Shown: positions 32,087 to 43,608 of the stretch, piece by piece
Numbering within the stretch: position 1 is the stretch's first letter
Layout: every line of letters starts with the position of its first letter
Source: Thalassia testudinum
Lineage: Eukaryota; Streptophyta; Magnoliopsida; Alismatales; Hydrocharitaceae
Direction of reading: 5' to 3'
Length of the DNA stretch: 64,000 bases
NCBI GenBank assembly: GCA_037157565.1
Contig: JAZHRO010000036.1
Span: 135,648,501-135,712,500, forward strand
Program-made: the position numbers and the translations under genes
The notes under the pieces: generated by a model
What the model was told of the DNA's origin: nothing
Databases searched by the model: none
Seen by the model: only the letters and a program-made list of their open reading frames with translations

Positions 32087-33960
32087 CAACCAAGACATGG
32101 TAACAATCATAGTCATTGCTTAGAAAGAATTGGAGAGGGAAGTCCCCAATCCAGATGTTCGTCCAAAAGTCAACATTGCCTTCATGGACCTTCCAACAAA
32201 CGTGAGGGGACATATCCTGGCCTACATGCCTCCTAGAGTAGTCTACGACAAGCAAGTAAAGTAGAAATATCAAAAGATCTATCCACATAGAGGCCTTTAA
32301 AGAAGTTATCAAATAGGGAATCTTTAAAAGGAATGTTCCAGGCTTCATAGGAAGGGCCTTGATGAACAAGTGAAGATCATGAATACCCATTCCACTAAGA
32401 TCCTTAGGTAAAGAGATAGTTTTCCAAGAAATCCAATAATCAGAAGGGCTAGAATTAGAGTTACCCCAAAAGAAATGAGCAAAAAGAGAGTCAAGTTTCC
32501 TGATGACATATCTAAGGACTTCAAGAACAAAGAGATGAGGGCATTTATAATGAGAAGCATCCTAGCAGCATTGGAGAGGGTGTTGGCTTTCCAACCTACC
32601 AACATCCTTTGAATTTTCTCAATATGGGGAGCAAAATAAGAAGTTTTCACCTAACCATTGAAAATGGGACATCCGAGATAAGTGAAAGGAAATGGCCTAA
32701 GCTAGACACCAAAGGTTTGTAAAATGCAAGGAATTCTACCAAGAAGGAAGTGACGACCAACAAATCAAAAACTTTTCAATCTACTCACCTTTTGACCAAA
32801 GAAGAGCTCAAAGGAGTTGATGAAATCAAATAAGCAAGCCAAATTATGGATGCCCCCATTAATGAAAAGGATAATATCATCAACATACAAGAGAACCATA
32901 GGAGAATTGACAACCCTTTTAATAGAGAAAGGGGAAAAGGGTTGGGTGACACATTGAGTAAGTTTATTGATTCCTCTGATAAAAGGATCCATAAAGATAT
33001 TGAAGAGGAATGGGGATAAAGGATCCCCTTGACAAAGTCCTCTAGTGACTAGAAAGAAGGAAGACAATTCCCCATCAACAAGGATCGAAGAGCCCTCATG
33101 ACACAAAACATTTAAGGAGGGAAAGGAAATCACTTGAGAAACAAAAGTGGTTAAGGATTTAGAAAAGGCTATACCATTCCACTCTATCATAAGCTTTATG
33201 GAGGTCAATTTGAAATATTATATTTGATCCAAACAGCTTGCTAATGCGTTGGGTGAGCTCAAACATCATAAAGATATGGTCAAAAATGGATCTATCCTTT
33301 ATAAAGCTAGCTCTCTCGTTAAAGATAGTCCTAGGAAGAATGGTGGGAAAATGAGAAGTAAGAATAACAGGGGTTAGCTTTTAAATGATATAACATATAC
33401 TGATAGGTCTAAAGTTAGAAAGACTTTCAACCTGAGGCTTTTTGGGGATCAAAGAGATGAAGGTTGCATTAAAGATCCTAGGGGAGGCAGGGTGAATGTA
33501 CATATGGGTGATAGCTTGAAGAATCTCATCCTTAAGAAGTTCCAAGAAGTGGATGAAAAACTTAGCATTGAACCAATCAAGGCTAGGAGTTTTGTTGGGA
33601 GGCATGGACTTAAGAACAAAGAGAATCTCATATTCATCGGGGGTCATAGTCAACAAGTTAGAATCCTCCTCGGAAAAAACACAAGAGATTTAGTCAAGGA
33701 AAACATCCATCCATTGACTAGGTTTCCACAGAAAGAAGTTTAGGGAAAAAGTCTATGGCTTTTTTAGCAGCTTCATCTCAAGAACCATTGCCCAAGTTGA
33801 AAGAGAGAGAGGTATAAGCTTTTCTAGCAACCCTACAATAGATAGTAGCATAGAAGAACTTGTTATTACCTTCTCCATCCACCAACCAAGAAATTTTAGC
33901 ATCTTGTTTAAAGAAATCACTAAGTTTGGCAAGAGTATCATCAAGTTGGGTTTAGACGTC
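32087..33960 (-). pseudogene. LINE ORF2, reverse transcriptase part
   Basis: Minus-strand remains of an L1 reverse transcriptase. In order: DGEGNNKFFYATI (just upstream of RT, near 33860); SMPPNKTPSLDWFNAKFF and LIPK...NFRPIS (33381-33656); motif A QIDLHKAYDRVEW (33171-33212); motif B GLCQGDPLSPFLF (about 33004-33044); catalytic YVDD in LYVDDIILF (about 32870-32893; most plant L1s have FADD); TYLGCPIFNG; and KIQRMLVGWKANTLSNAAR (32345-32650). Frameshifts and stops separate the blocks. The frame ran on into zf-RVT at 14750 before C inserted. Confidence 0.85.
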
Positions 33961-34499
33961 TTGTAGCTCAACGAATGTACTTACTTTGAAACAAAAATCC
34001 CACAATAAAGATAAGGAAGAAGAAACACATCTCAAATGAGCCCACAAACCTTGTCTAAGATTAAAGTCTTAAGAGGCATAAATACTAGAAATCAAAATCT
34101 AATTACTTTGAGAAAAAATGAAGTTATTTCAAAAGCACCAAATATTAGGAGAGGATAGATTACAAAGAAAATGGTTAAATCTCAAGGAAGCAGCAACGAA
34201 ATCAAATTGGGAAAGATCTACAAAAGGTTTAAAGATAAACATTAAGTTGAATTTTAAATAAGAAACCATCCGATTCAAGTAAATAATGAATTAATGATAT
34301 GGGCATTAAGAATCCCCCTCACAATCCAAAAGAGACAACATATAAAGGATCAATATAGTGAAGGATTTTGGATCATCTACAAGTCATCCTCTCAGAACCT
34401 CCAGTTGCCTTACCTCCATGGGTCCCTCTCCTAAGTGGAGCAGGATAGTAAACACCATATGTAGAGTCATCTAGAGATTAGGTTTTAAGCTCATAAGAA
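33961..34499 (-). pseudogene. LINE endonuclease remnant (internally deleted)
   Basis: An apurinic endonuclease domain of about 220 residues is expected here, but only some 130-170 codons of space remain. The start is visible as a CRGILN-like segment near 34300-34320 (read IVRGILNAHI), and a later WAHLRC-like segment near 34040. Several stops. The middle and end of the domain seem deleted or unrecognisable. Confidence 0.45.
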
Positions 34500-36309
34500 T
34501 TATCATAGAGATCTAAGTTACCCTCATCTAACCTAGATTCCACGTCCATAACATCAGTACATGTCCCAGTGTCCTCCTCCACTTCTTGAATAACATCATT
34601 ACATGTCCGAGTGTGCTCCTCCACTTCTTACATCTCCACGAGCAAAGGAGGGTCAAGGTCAAGGGGAGGAGTGGTGTTAATAGGAAGGTAAATCCCCAAT
34701 TAAGAGCGCCATTTCCAAAAGAAGTGTACCGGAACCCCAGTTGGTTATTTAAAGAGACAGTAGAATTTTTAATCATTTTAGGATAGGAGACCCATAAAGG
34801 AAAACAGACACAATAGCTAATTGATTAGTAGCAGTGTCTCACGTCAAAAGTTTAGTTCCATCTCTAACTGGGGAAGCCCCATCAAAATTACCATGACACA
34901 TGATATGAGTCTCAATTAATATTTGAGCAAGCTGTAGTTCGTCATTAATGAACGAAGGTTCAACAAACTTAGTCGCAAAATCAAAGCAAGGGGGTTTTGA
35001 AGAATTATCAAGCAACAAACAATCACCATTGTTAGGAATCTTCGCAAGAGAAGTATCCTCAGAAAGAGGATCCATAGTAGAGGGATCTAAAAGTATAGGT
35101 TCAGTCACCATCGCAGAAGTGTCAGCATAAGGAATACCCGTGCCCTTATCCTAGAGAAGAGAGGGACTCACCTCCAGTTTGTTAAAGAGACAAAGGGAAC
35201 AATCAATCCCGATGGATTTTCCTTTGTCAAGAAAGGAAACCTTCTTTGTTTAAAGTCGTAGTTTCCCACATCTGCCCTTTTTGCTCCTCTTTGAAGGAAA
35301 AGAAGGACCCCCAAAGAATGAAAAATAGGGGAATTATTAAAGACTAGGACATCCCCCCATTAGAAGAACCCTCCAAAAGGGCATTAGTGGTCAGTGTTAA
35401 CTCTAAGGCCCTCTTGAGGAAAGGGTTGATTATCACCAAGAGGAGGGTGCTCCAAGGGTGATAACCTCTCCTAATAAGCATTGATGATAAGGGGGGACTC
35501 AAAGTCATCCAAGGGACCATTTGAAGGCCCTCCAATGTTAGAGGGCCATTCTCCTCTTGCAATAGTAGGATTAGAAAAACAAGTAGCAGTAGAATGACCA
35601 ATCTTAAAACATCTATCACAACATAAAGGGGCCCTTTCAAAGATCACCTTCTATTTTATGGATTGAGAGCCATTCATTATCAAAACAAAATCTAGACATG
35701 GGACAAGTAAATCAACCTCCATGTAGACCCTAGGGTAACTCGGGCGAAACCCTTGCACAGTATGAGGGTCAATACAAATGGGTTGACCAATCTGATAAAC
35801 AATAGACAAGAGTGCACTGGGGTGAATAAGGTGGAGATTAACCCTAGGAAAACCCACCTAAATAGGGGCACTAGTCACCAGAGCATCAATATGAAACAAC
35901 GGCAACCAATGAACAAACTGTATCCAATTGTTGTTCAAAGTGACTAAATCAAGGGATAAGACATGGCAAAAATCAGCATATATAAGATGCACAATGAAAC
36001 ACCAAGTGCTGAGAATCAAGAGGAACAATCCAGAAACCATGAGAGATTTTAAGTTTCTTCAAAAAAATAATAGAAATCAAACTAAAAGGGTGTTTAGCTC
36101 CCCAAACATGCGCAATAAGAGTCGAGTTCAATGGGAAAGCAATATCATAAACTTCCTTATTAGAAAAAATCGCACACAAAACACCATTCACAACCAAAGG
36201 TTTGCAAACATCACGACTAAGCTCAGAAAAAGAAAAGGAAGTCGAAGAATCCTTTCCACTCTTCCTCACCAACACAACTGTGAAAGATGACTTAGACAGA
36301 GCTCCCATG
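34500..36309 (-). pseudogene. LINE ORF1 (DUF4283-like and zinc knuckle)
   Basis: Begins MGALSKSSFTVVLVRKSGKD (36309), followed by a DUF4283-like region (FWIVPLDSQHLVF; then GFPRVNLHLIHPSALLSIV at 35651-35857). A CCHC zinc knuckle, CDRCFKIGHSTATC, is encoded at 35579-35620. The acidic C-terminal part contains a tandem duplication of about 45 bp (about 34545-34632). Proteins of this type bind LINE RNA. Frames are broken by stops and frameshifts. About 430 bp of GC-rich 5' UTR lies upstream (36310-36737). Confidence 0.75.
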
Positions 36310-36737
36310 GTCAAAAGAAAGAGGTGCAGGTGGGTTGGGGTTGGGTAAGGGGGGATCATAAGGGGGATCCAAGATCAATGGGGAAGAACCTAACAAGGGA
36401 TCCTTCCTCTCAATCATCTCAAGCCTAAAACTTCCCCAGCGGAAAGATCCACCCCCAAAAGATGGGTATCAACCCAAATCTGGAGCAAGGAACCTTGTCC
36501 TACCATCTTCCAAAGAGGAGAGAAAAAAAGGGTCGAAGAGCCTTTAGATCAAAGGAACATGATCTCACCAAAAAAGAGATGGTTGAGAAGAAAAGAAAAG
36601 AAGGGGCAAAGAAGGGAGAACGCAAAAGAGAGTGGAGAGAGAGGTGGCGAGGTGAGAGTTAGGGTTTGGGTTTTAGGGGTAGAGAGGAAAGGGGGGAGGG
36701 GAGGGCAAATGAGTGCTCTCATCTACTCTCTTCCTGG

Positions 36738-36751
36738 AATTAGATGAGAAG
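36738..36751. repeat. Right target-site duplication of the LINE
   Basis: AATTAGATGAGAAG, identical to 13382-13395. Confidence 0.9.
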
Positions 36752-38584
36752 TTGATTGGTTAATTGTTTGGCTAAATGATCAAAATGGTCAGCTTTTAGA
36801 AACTTTGCAGTAGATTGAAGTAAAACAAGGAAATCAGCTCCCTATCATCTTATAGATAAACTAATTGCTTTGATCCTAAATTGTTCCAGCTACCGGAAGT
36901 GAGCAAGCATTAGTACTTCTTAACTTTACAAAGTACAATCTTCAAGTTACGATGGCCATGTGCATTAAAAAGGGAATAGCTAGCTAATAAATCCATTATT
37001 AATGAAGTCACAGATGACTTTATTTCATAAAAGAAAGGAGAGTACGTCCCAAGGAAGTAGAAAAATAATGCAGCTGTTTGTAATGCATTAACGTGGACAG
37101 AATATTTTCCTATTCTCTTACCTTTTACTTTTCTGTTTTAATCTTTAAACATCCTCCAAAGTATGTTTCGTACATTTTATTTGTAAGTCTTAATTACCAT
37201 GCCTATTGAAAGTTGTAAATATCCTCCTTGGAGCATATTTTCACGTATCATATTTGTCTTGTTGACATGCCCTCCATTAGGGTTGAAAGCTCGTTGAATT
37301 CGGATCAGGTTTATCTAAATTTATATTCATATTTATTTATAAAATTTATATTTATATTTTTCTTATTTACTCATTGAATATAAAAATTTAAACTCATATT
37401 CATATGTATCTATCCATCGGATATTTACTTACATATTAGGTATCTATTTATAAATTAATTTTATAATCAAATCGTATCTAAATTAAAAAAAATCTATGAC
37501 ATGATTCATTAAGTGTTTATTTTTAATAAGTTCAAAGCATAAGGATTCGGGTTACTTTAATTTTATTGATTTCCACTGAAATTATTATAAAAAAATCCTT
37601 TAATGAGAATACATAAAAAATATAAAATATAAAATACAAAAAAGATAAAATACATATACATTTTAAATAAAAGATCAACATCCACAAAATAAATATTTAA
37701 TGAAAACTTCATGATCACTCAAATCTTCAAAATCATTGAGACAATCATAAAGAAAATTAAGGTTGGAGGAATAAATGATTTAGAATGAGATTCATATATC
37801 TCAAATAAATAAATATTTTATTTAAGTATTTAATTAAAATAATTAGTTATAAATTCATACTCATATTCATATCAAATACAATCATATTTTTTTGGATAAA
37901 TCTTATATCCAAATACGATCAAATTTGAATATAAATTTATTCATTATTTTCAAAGTCAGATTAGACCGAATTTGAGTAGAAGTTACCAAAACTCACACCC
38001 CCACCCTCCATCCCCCCCCTACCCGAAGGGCATTCGTGTGCCCGGTCCTGGTTGTGGACAGTTGCATGTGATAAATATAATCGACGTTATATGTTAAGTT
38101 AATGTCGTGTGCATTATGGTCGGTTAGTTTGTCAACCTCAGGCGACAGGTGAGGCTTTCAGTGTTCTTCCTGGAAGCTTTCGTACGTCTTTGTGTGCACG
38201 CATATATGCTCATGGGTTGGCGTTGGTATCATCTTAGTGAAGGGCCCAAATGGTGGTTGTTACGGTGGTATCATATCCATGTGCATGCTTCTAATTACAC
38301 CTTGATAACGCGTTGTCTTCGGAGAAATAAATGCCCTTACGAATAAGATCTCAAATGTTTTGGAATCCCTTTCATGGTCGAAGTGGTCCTTGTTACAAGT
38401 AGTAGGATGATATCAATTGCATGGCATCTACTTTTCACTTTAGATGCTTTTTTTCTTTTGGAGGTGATCTCTTCTTTTTCCCCTAAAAGGGGTTTTGGTG
38501 GATGGATGGAAAACATGGGAGGGTTGAGATGAAATCTAGAAAATTACATTACAATAGAATGAACAGTGACCCCAAAATTACGGT
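36752..38584. other. AT-rich intergenic DNA
   Basis: No gene or clear element recognised. About 37300-38000 is very AT-rich with many short ATATTTATA-like direct repeats. A C-rich patch lies near 38000. Open frames are short and lack motifs. Confidence 0.5.
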
Positions 38585-40144
38585 ACAGTCCTTGCCATCT
38601 ACGGCAGTCTCATTCAATGCCCAAAGTCCTTGCCAGAATTCACTCCAATCTACCATATCAAAGCAGCGATTCAACCTCAATCTCACATGTCAACTACCTA
38701 TAAAGCTCCGTGGAGCTCCGCCGATCCATTTCGTCCAAATTTGATCATGTTTCCTGCCCTTCATCTTCATTATAATCTCCATCGTCTCCTACCCTGACGG
38801 TGATCTCTTCCTTCGTGCACGCTTCGACCTCGAGAGTGGCGCTATCTTCTTCCTCAACTTCCTCCAATCCTCGCTAGCCAAAGCATGGGTCCTTTGACCC
38901 ATTCCTCGCCATCGGATTTCTTCTTCATCTCCTCCATCTTCTTCGCGGACCACGGACCAAAACCGGCCGCTCTCTGCCTCCTCATCATCCATAAGGTATC
39001 CCCCTTTCTTCCTCTCCTTCTGTAGGACAGTTTAGACCCTTTAGATGTAGGTTTCAACCTACAAAACTCATCATCTTCTCCACGCATGACCACATCTCCG
39101 ACAAGATTCCCGCAAGGTCCTCCACATTGCTCTGTGCGACACCCCCCATCACCAACCACCTCGTCACCATCACGAGTCCACGATGGTCAAAAGCCCTCAA
39201 GAAATTGAGGGTTTTGACCACTCTAGACATCCGCCCGAGATCGTCCACTACCGCCTCCTTCCTCAACTCTAGCGACTCATCGTCGATGCTCCCGCGCCAA
39301 ATCTCCATCGCCAATACCTTTGCCGAAGTCCAGCAAAGGTGTTAAGCCTTCTAACGAGGGCCAAAAGCTCGTGTTGTTCATGCAGGCCTCTCGCCGAACA
39401 CCCCCCCCCCCTCGATGAGCCGCCGTCAATCTTCATTTTCGTCGTCCCCAATCGACGTCCAACCTCAACAATGAGTAGGTCGTGGTCAGCTGCTCCTTTT
39501 CCATCCTTCATTGACAACATCCCACGATCGAACCTCCCTCTGACATCATCTTCGGCCACCTGCCGGCCATGGAGAAGATGCTTGCTCCTGCTATTGCCAA
39601 GGAAGAGCTTGAGAACAAAGTATTATAGCGACCCCTTTGCAAAAGTCAAAAATCTATAGGGATCAAATTGCAAGCTTGTAGGGACCCATTTGCAACAAAA
39701 GTTTTATTTTCAGGGACTGATTTTTTATTATGTTTAATTGGTTGATGATTTGATTGTATTATTGAATATCTAGCACTTTTATTGCTTTATTTTGTTCCAA
39801 CATTATTGATATCAATTATTTAACACTTAACTCTCATGGACATTTAATTCTCATTGATTGAGCATGAGATAATTGAAATATATTTTTCTCAACTAAATTA
39901 TTGAATTATGTGACTAATCATTTCTGAACTAGATTTCATGCAACGAAAATCAAATTAATAGTATCTAGTTCCCGAGCTACATTTTTGTGAACTTTTGATA
40001 GTGTATTCATGTTTTATTTGTTCTAGTGAATGACTTCAGGATACTCAAATTTCGAGAATATAAATTTTAAAAGTTGATTTCGTGAGATTTGACTATACTA
40101 TGACATGTTTTTAAGGAAACTCATTTCACGCATGTCACTTTTCA
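38585..40144 (+). mobile_element. LTR G, 5'-truncated (plus-strand array)
   Basis: Homologous to the last two thirds of LTR F (about 47620-49153). It has a TATA box (TATAAAG, 38699-38705) and ends CACTTTTCA directly at a PBS. The minus strand of its U5 end reads TAGTATAGT (40092-40100), identical to part of the tRNA-Asp 5' end. The upstream third is missing, so no target-site duplication can be found. Confidence 0.75.
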
Positions 40145-40161
40145 GTGTCGTGGCCAGGGAG
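40143..40161 (+). other. Degenerate tRNA-Asp primer-binding site
   Basis: CAGTGTCGTGGCCAGGGAG aligns without gaps to the complement of the D-type PBS (TGGCGTCGTTGCCAGGGAG form) with four mismatches. Its place right after LTR G supports it. Confidence 0.55.
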
Positions 40162-43100
40162 CATCACACACTTACCACTGTGTATATTTTGTATTTAATT
40201 TCTTTTATTTTATTTGTGAATATTTATTTTTCTAACTCACTTGTCTCTGCTTTGGTTGTAAATTTCTCTAAACGAGACCCGCTGAGTCGCTGCTTCACTT
40301 CAATCGGGCCGACTACATCAAAGGACAACCACTCCATGGGTAGGTAATTGTCTTCTCTTTTATTCCTTGATCCCCATTTCTGTGTGTGTGTGTGTGTATA
40401 AATTAGATCTGCAGCCTTGCCTTATTTTCATAGATAATATCATTTGTGGCAAGAAATCTTTGATTATCCTCTATGCTTCCATTTTTGAAGAAACATATTA
40501 GACTAGAACATACAACTCCTAATTTCTGTGCCTATTAAGGACTTGTGCTTAAGTTTCTTAGCATATTTGGACTATCACATTCTTGTTTGAAGTCCAAGTG
40601 TAAAACTTAATTTAAATCAAATTGGACTTCATCTAGAGCCTATTAGGGTTTTAAAGTCTAGGGTTTTTGGAGTGCTAGAACACATTTGCCAATTTAAGAG
40701 GAAATATTTTCCCGCATTGTGTGCTACCCAAGCCTTGTTTGAATTGATTTAAAAATTCAAACCCTAAAATCCAGGCTCTAAGATTACTTGAACATTAAAA
40801 TCGAGACTTAATAACCTGTTTGCGAACCAAAGCAGGGTGGTTCGGTGAGTTAACTCAAATTTCATCCTCGAATCATAGCACAAGTCAAGTGAAGTTGGTT
40901 TATATTGTGAATCAACCAACCTTGAAATTAGGTCACAATTCAAATTAACTTCTAAATCAAGTGATAATTCAAGGCACAATCACAATTAGGATTAAAATTG
41001 GTAGACTTAAGGCCTAATTCATATGTTCCGATCTACTTGGACCCGTAGTGACAAGGAAAGTCGGGTGGGGGAAACCCTATAACTCATAGAGACACTCTAC
41101 CATGTAGGGATCTTTACGGGACTCTCTTTTCCTGGCTGCCCAAGTAATTCTCGAGCGGGTGAGTTTTTGACTCAAAGGTCCATCTACCTCGAACTAGCCA
41201 TAGTCATCCAATCATTTTGGGTGCCTTGATTGTGTCCAATACACATCCAATCCCTCATCTAATTCTTTAGTGTATACATAAGGAGGAGGTTCTTAAGACT
41301 CACCTTAAGGCCTCCATTAGAGTTTCATTTGAATTGGGGTCAAGCCCCGATTGTCTTGTGTAAGTTACGATCTAATCAACTTCTCTTCTATTCATTCTAA
41401 ACCTGAACTCGATTCTTTATCTTTTGATCCATCATCTAATTTGATATCAAAACCTTACTTAGAAGTCAACCTGAAAATTAAGTAAATGACCATTGACCCT
41501 AAACCCCGTAAGAGCATGAAAGATCGAATGATTGAGGATGTTGTTAAACATAGAGAATATTATTTCAGAAACTCAACCCCAATTAAAGGAGATCAGGGTA
41601 GTGAAACCTAAAATTATGAACCCCATTATGAACCACATCCAAATAATTGCAACCTTGATATCATATGGTTCGACCAAGGAAACCCTCTTAGAATAAATGA
41701 TTACTGTGAGAAGACTGCATAGAAATGAGGGTTTACAATATTTTTCAAATCCAAAATTGCAAGAAAATTGCCAAGATTTCTTTAAACAATGTGGGGATCT
41801 ATTAGATCAATTGGAAGAGTTAATTGATGAAAGATACCTAGACCACACCCAAACCTTGGTTATAATCTTGGGTTAATTTTGAGGTTAAACCAGATTTTCC
41901 TGATCCTGGGTTCCAGAATGGAGATTTCTATGCTGAATCCCCAACCAATTAGAACCTAGTGATGATTTTGTGCATAAGGAATTACCTAATATAGAAAATC
42001 AACTATTAGGTTGGAAGGATTCTATCACAAGTGTTCTTGACACCAAACAAGCAGCCAAAATTTTTTAAGCTGGTTTAACTCAAATGGAATTTCAAATCAC
42101 CTATAATGAGTTTGACTCTAAATTCCTTAAGGATGTAACTCCTACACCTTATGTTGATAAGGTCTTCCTCGACCATAGTTCTAACATCCCTATTGAGTTG
42201 AATTTAGATTCTAGTGACCCAATTCCTACACTTGACCTAGAATCTAGACTTGAACCTATTTGGGATGATTATAAGGCTCAATTTGATAAGGATGAAAACT
42301 TTGATTCAAAATATGATGATTTTGAGCCTATTTTTGATGATGATACCTCTCCAAATTCCTTAGAAGAGCATAATGATTTATTTGAATTAAAACCAATTTA
42401 TGATACAGAATCAGAGGAATCTGAAGAGTTAGAATTAGATTGGATCTACCCTAGATATCCTAAACCCAATCCTATGCCTAATAAGGATATCCTTGTTAGC
42501 ATCAAACCAGAATCTAGGTTAAACAAATCTTAGGTTGATAACTTTGCAGATTTTGATTCTTCTTGTGGTGGTGATCTAAGTTCTGATTTAGGTTCAGAAA
42601 GTTATTTTCACCAGTGTTCACTTGGATTCTCCTATGCTGATGCTGATTTTGAACCTTATTCTAATTGAGGAGAATCCTTCTTTGTAGAGGATTGTGGTCC
42701 AATTTATGATCTCGTTGTCCATGACCTGTTCTTTGATACTGATTCCAAGGTCATTAATTTGGAACCTAAAGCAGTTGCACCACCTGGTAAGGAGGCCACC
42801 TAGGAATAGTTGCTTAAGCCTCTCAACAACCAGTCTCCATCATATGACTGCACCGAAATCCATTTTTATCCGAAATCATCTCATTCCGATCTAGTTAGAG
42901 CTAATTTTCCACCTTAGTTTGACAATGAATGGGACATTGATCAAATTAATAGTCAACTGCTGATCACTTCTGATGCCATAGGTAGGGTTCCTATATCTTT
43001 CACCAATCCATTATCATTTGAGGATCCCTACTCTGAACTGTCTAAACCAAGGCAGTCAAACCGTCACTTTTCATTTCCATATCTTTCTGAGCCAAACTCC

Positions 43101-43608
43101 GTCTAGTGGGCTTCACATTTAATGATCCACATTTTTCAACACACCTAGCTTACTAGTTTTATTCTACATGATCAGCCAATTGATCTGAACAAACACCTGG
43201 TTGGCCCGACCAGGTTCAAGGTGCTTGTTCTACAAAACTCCCACATCCTAATCAGCCCTTCCTCTTAACCATATTATGCTCAGCTGAAGGCATTAAATTT
43301 AGCACTTAATTGAAAGCAACCTGAAGATGCATAATAACATATCATCTTCTCGGTGCTTATCTCCTAGGATATCTAAATATCCTATCGAGGGCATGTAAGC
43401 ACCTTGTGCTAGTTCAAGTGCCATGGGTGGGATTATCCCGAAATGTCGATTGCCAGGACCTGAATTTAGCTACAAAATGCCATGAACAGCATTGAACAGG
43501 ATTAATTCTAGGCACCTCCAGGCATCTGAACATCAAAGCATGGTATAGAGATCTAGTTCTTTCCATAGGATTTTGCTAAGGGACTAGAAAAAGTTAAGCA
43601 TGGGGGTA
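40145..43608 (+). mobile_element. Internal region E (family I relative, plus strand)
   Basis: Same plan as A and B on the opposite strand: PBS, leader with the conserved block (about 41050-41230), decayed acidic ORF (41486-43287), shared post-stop block (43286-43303), 3' hairpin (about 43352-43408), stem-loop remnant (43571-43590) and PPT AGCATGGGGGTA (43597-43608). No gag-pol motifs. The ORF and leader are well diverged from A, so this is an older or separate subfamily. Confidence 0.75.
41486..43287 (+). pseudogene. Family I acidic ORF of internal region E (decayed)
   Basis: Starts MTIDPKPRKSMKDRMIEDVV, comparable to SKDKMIEDAMRFYENEE in A. After frameshifts, a frame of 149 codons (42084-42533) is very acidic and contains PIYDTESEESEELELDWIYP, aligning with PIYDTETEELDEQGFNWVCP of A. 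It ends at a TAG where A has a Gln codon. Further on, NKHLVGPTRF matches the C-terminus of A. The repeated conservation of the YDTE block points to a real protein motif of unknown function. Confidence 0.6.

Larger units (their letters stand above)
13396..36737 (-). mobile_element. Full-length L1-type LINE, dead, split by element C
   Basis: On the minus strand it starts at 36737 and ends in a 17-base poly(A) (seen as T's at 13397-13413). A perfect 14-bp TSD flanks it (13382-13395, 36738-36751). Removing inserted element C and one copy of its TSD leaves about 6.0 kb, normal for plant L1. Order from its 5' end: GC-rich 5' UTR, ORF1 with DUF4283-like and zinc-knuckle regions, a damaged endonuclease, reverse transcriptase, then (beyond C) zf-RVT and RNase H-like regions. 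Many stops and frameshifts make it non-coding. The poly(A) and TSD remain intact, so insertion was by a then-active machinery. Confidence 0.92.

Noticed and set aside
39054..39659. Overlapping Ser/Thr-rich frames on both strands, also at 48118-48708
   Set aside because: They fall in homologous parts of LTRs G and F, frames are not preserved between copies, and there are no motifs.
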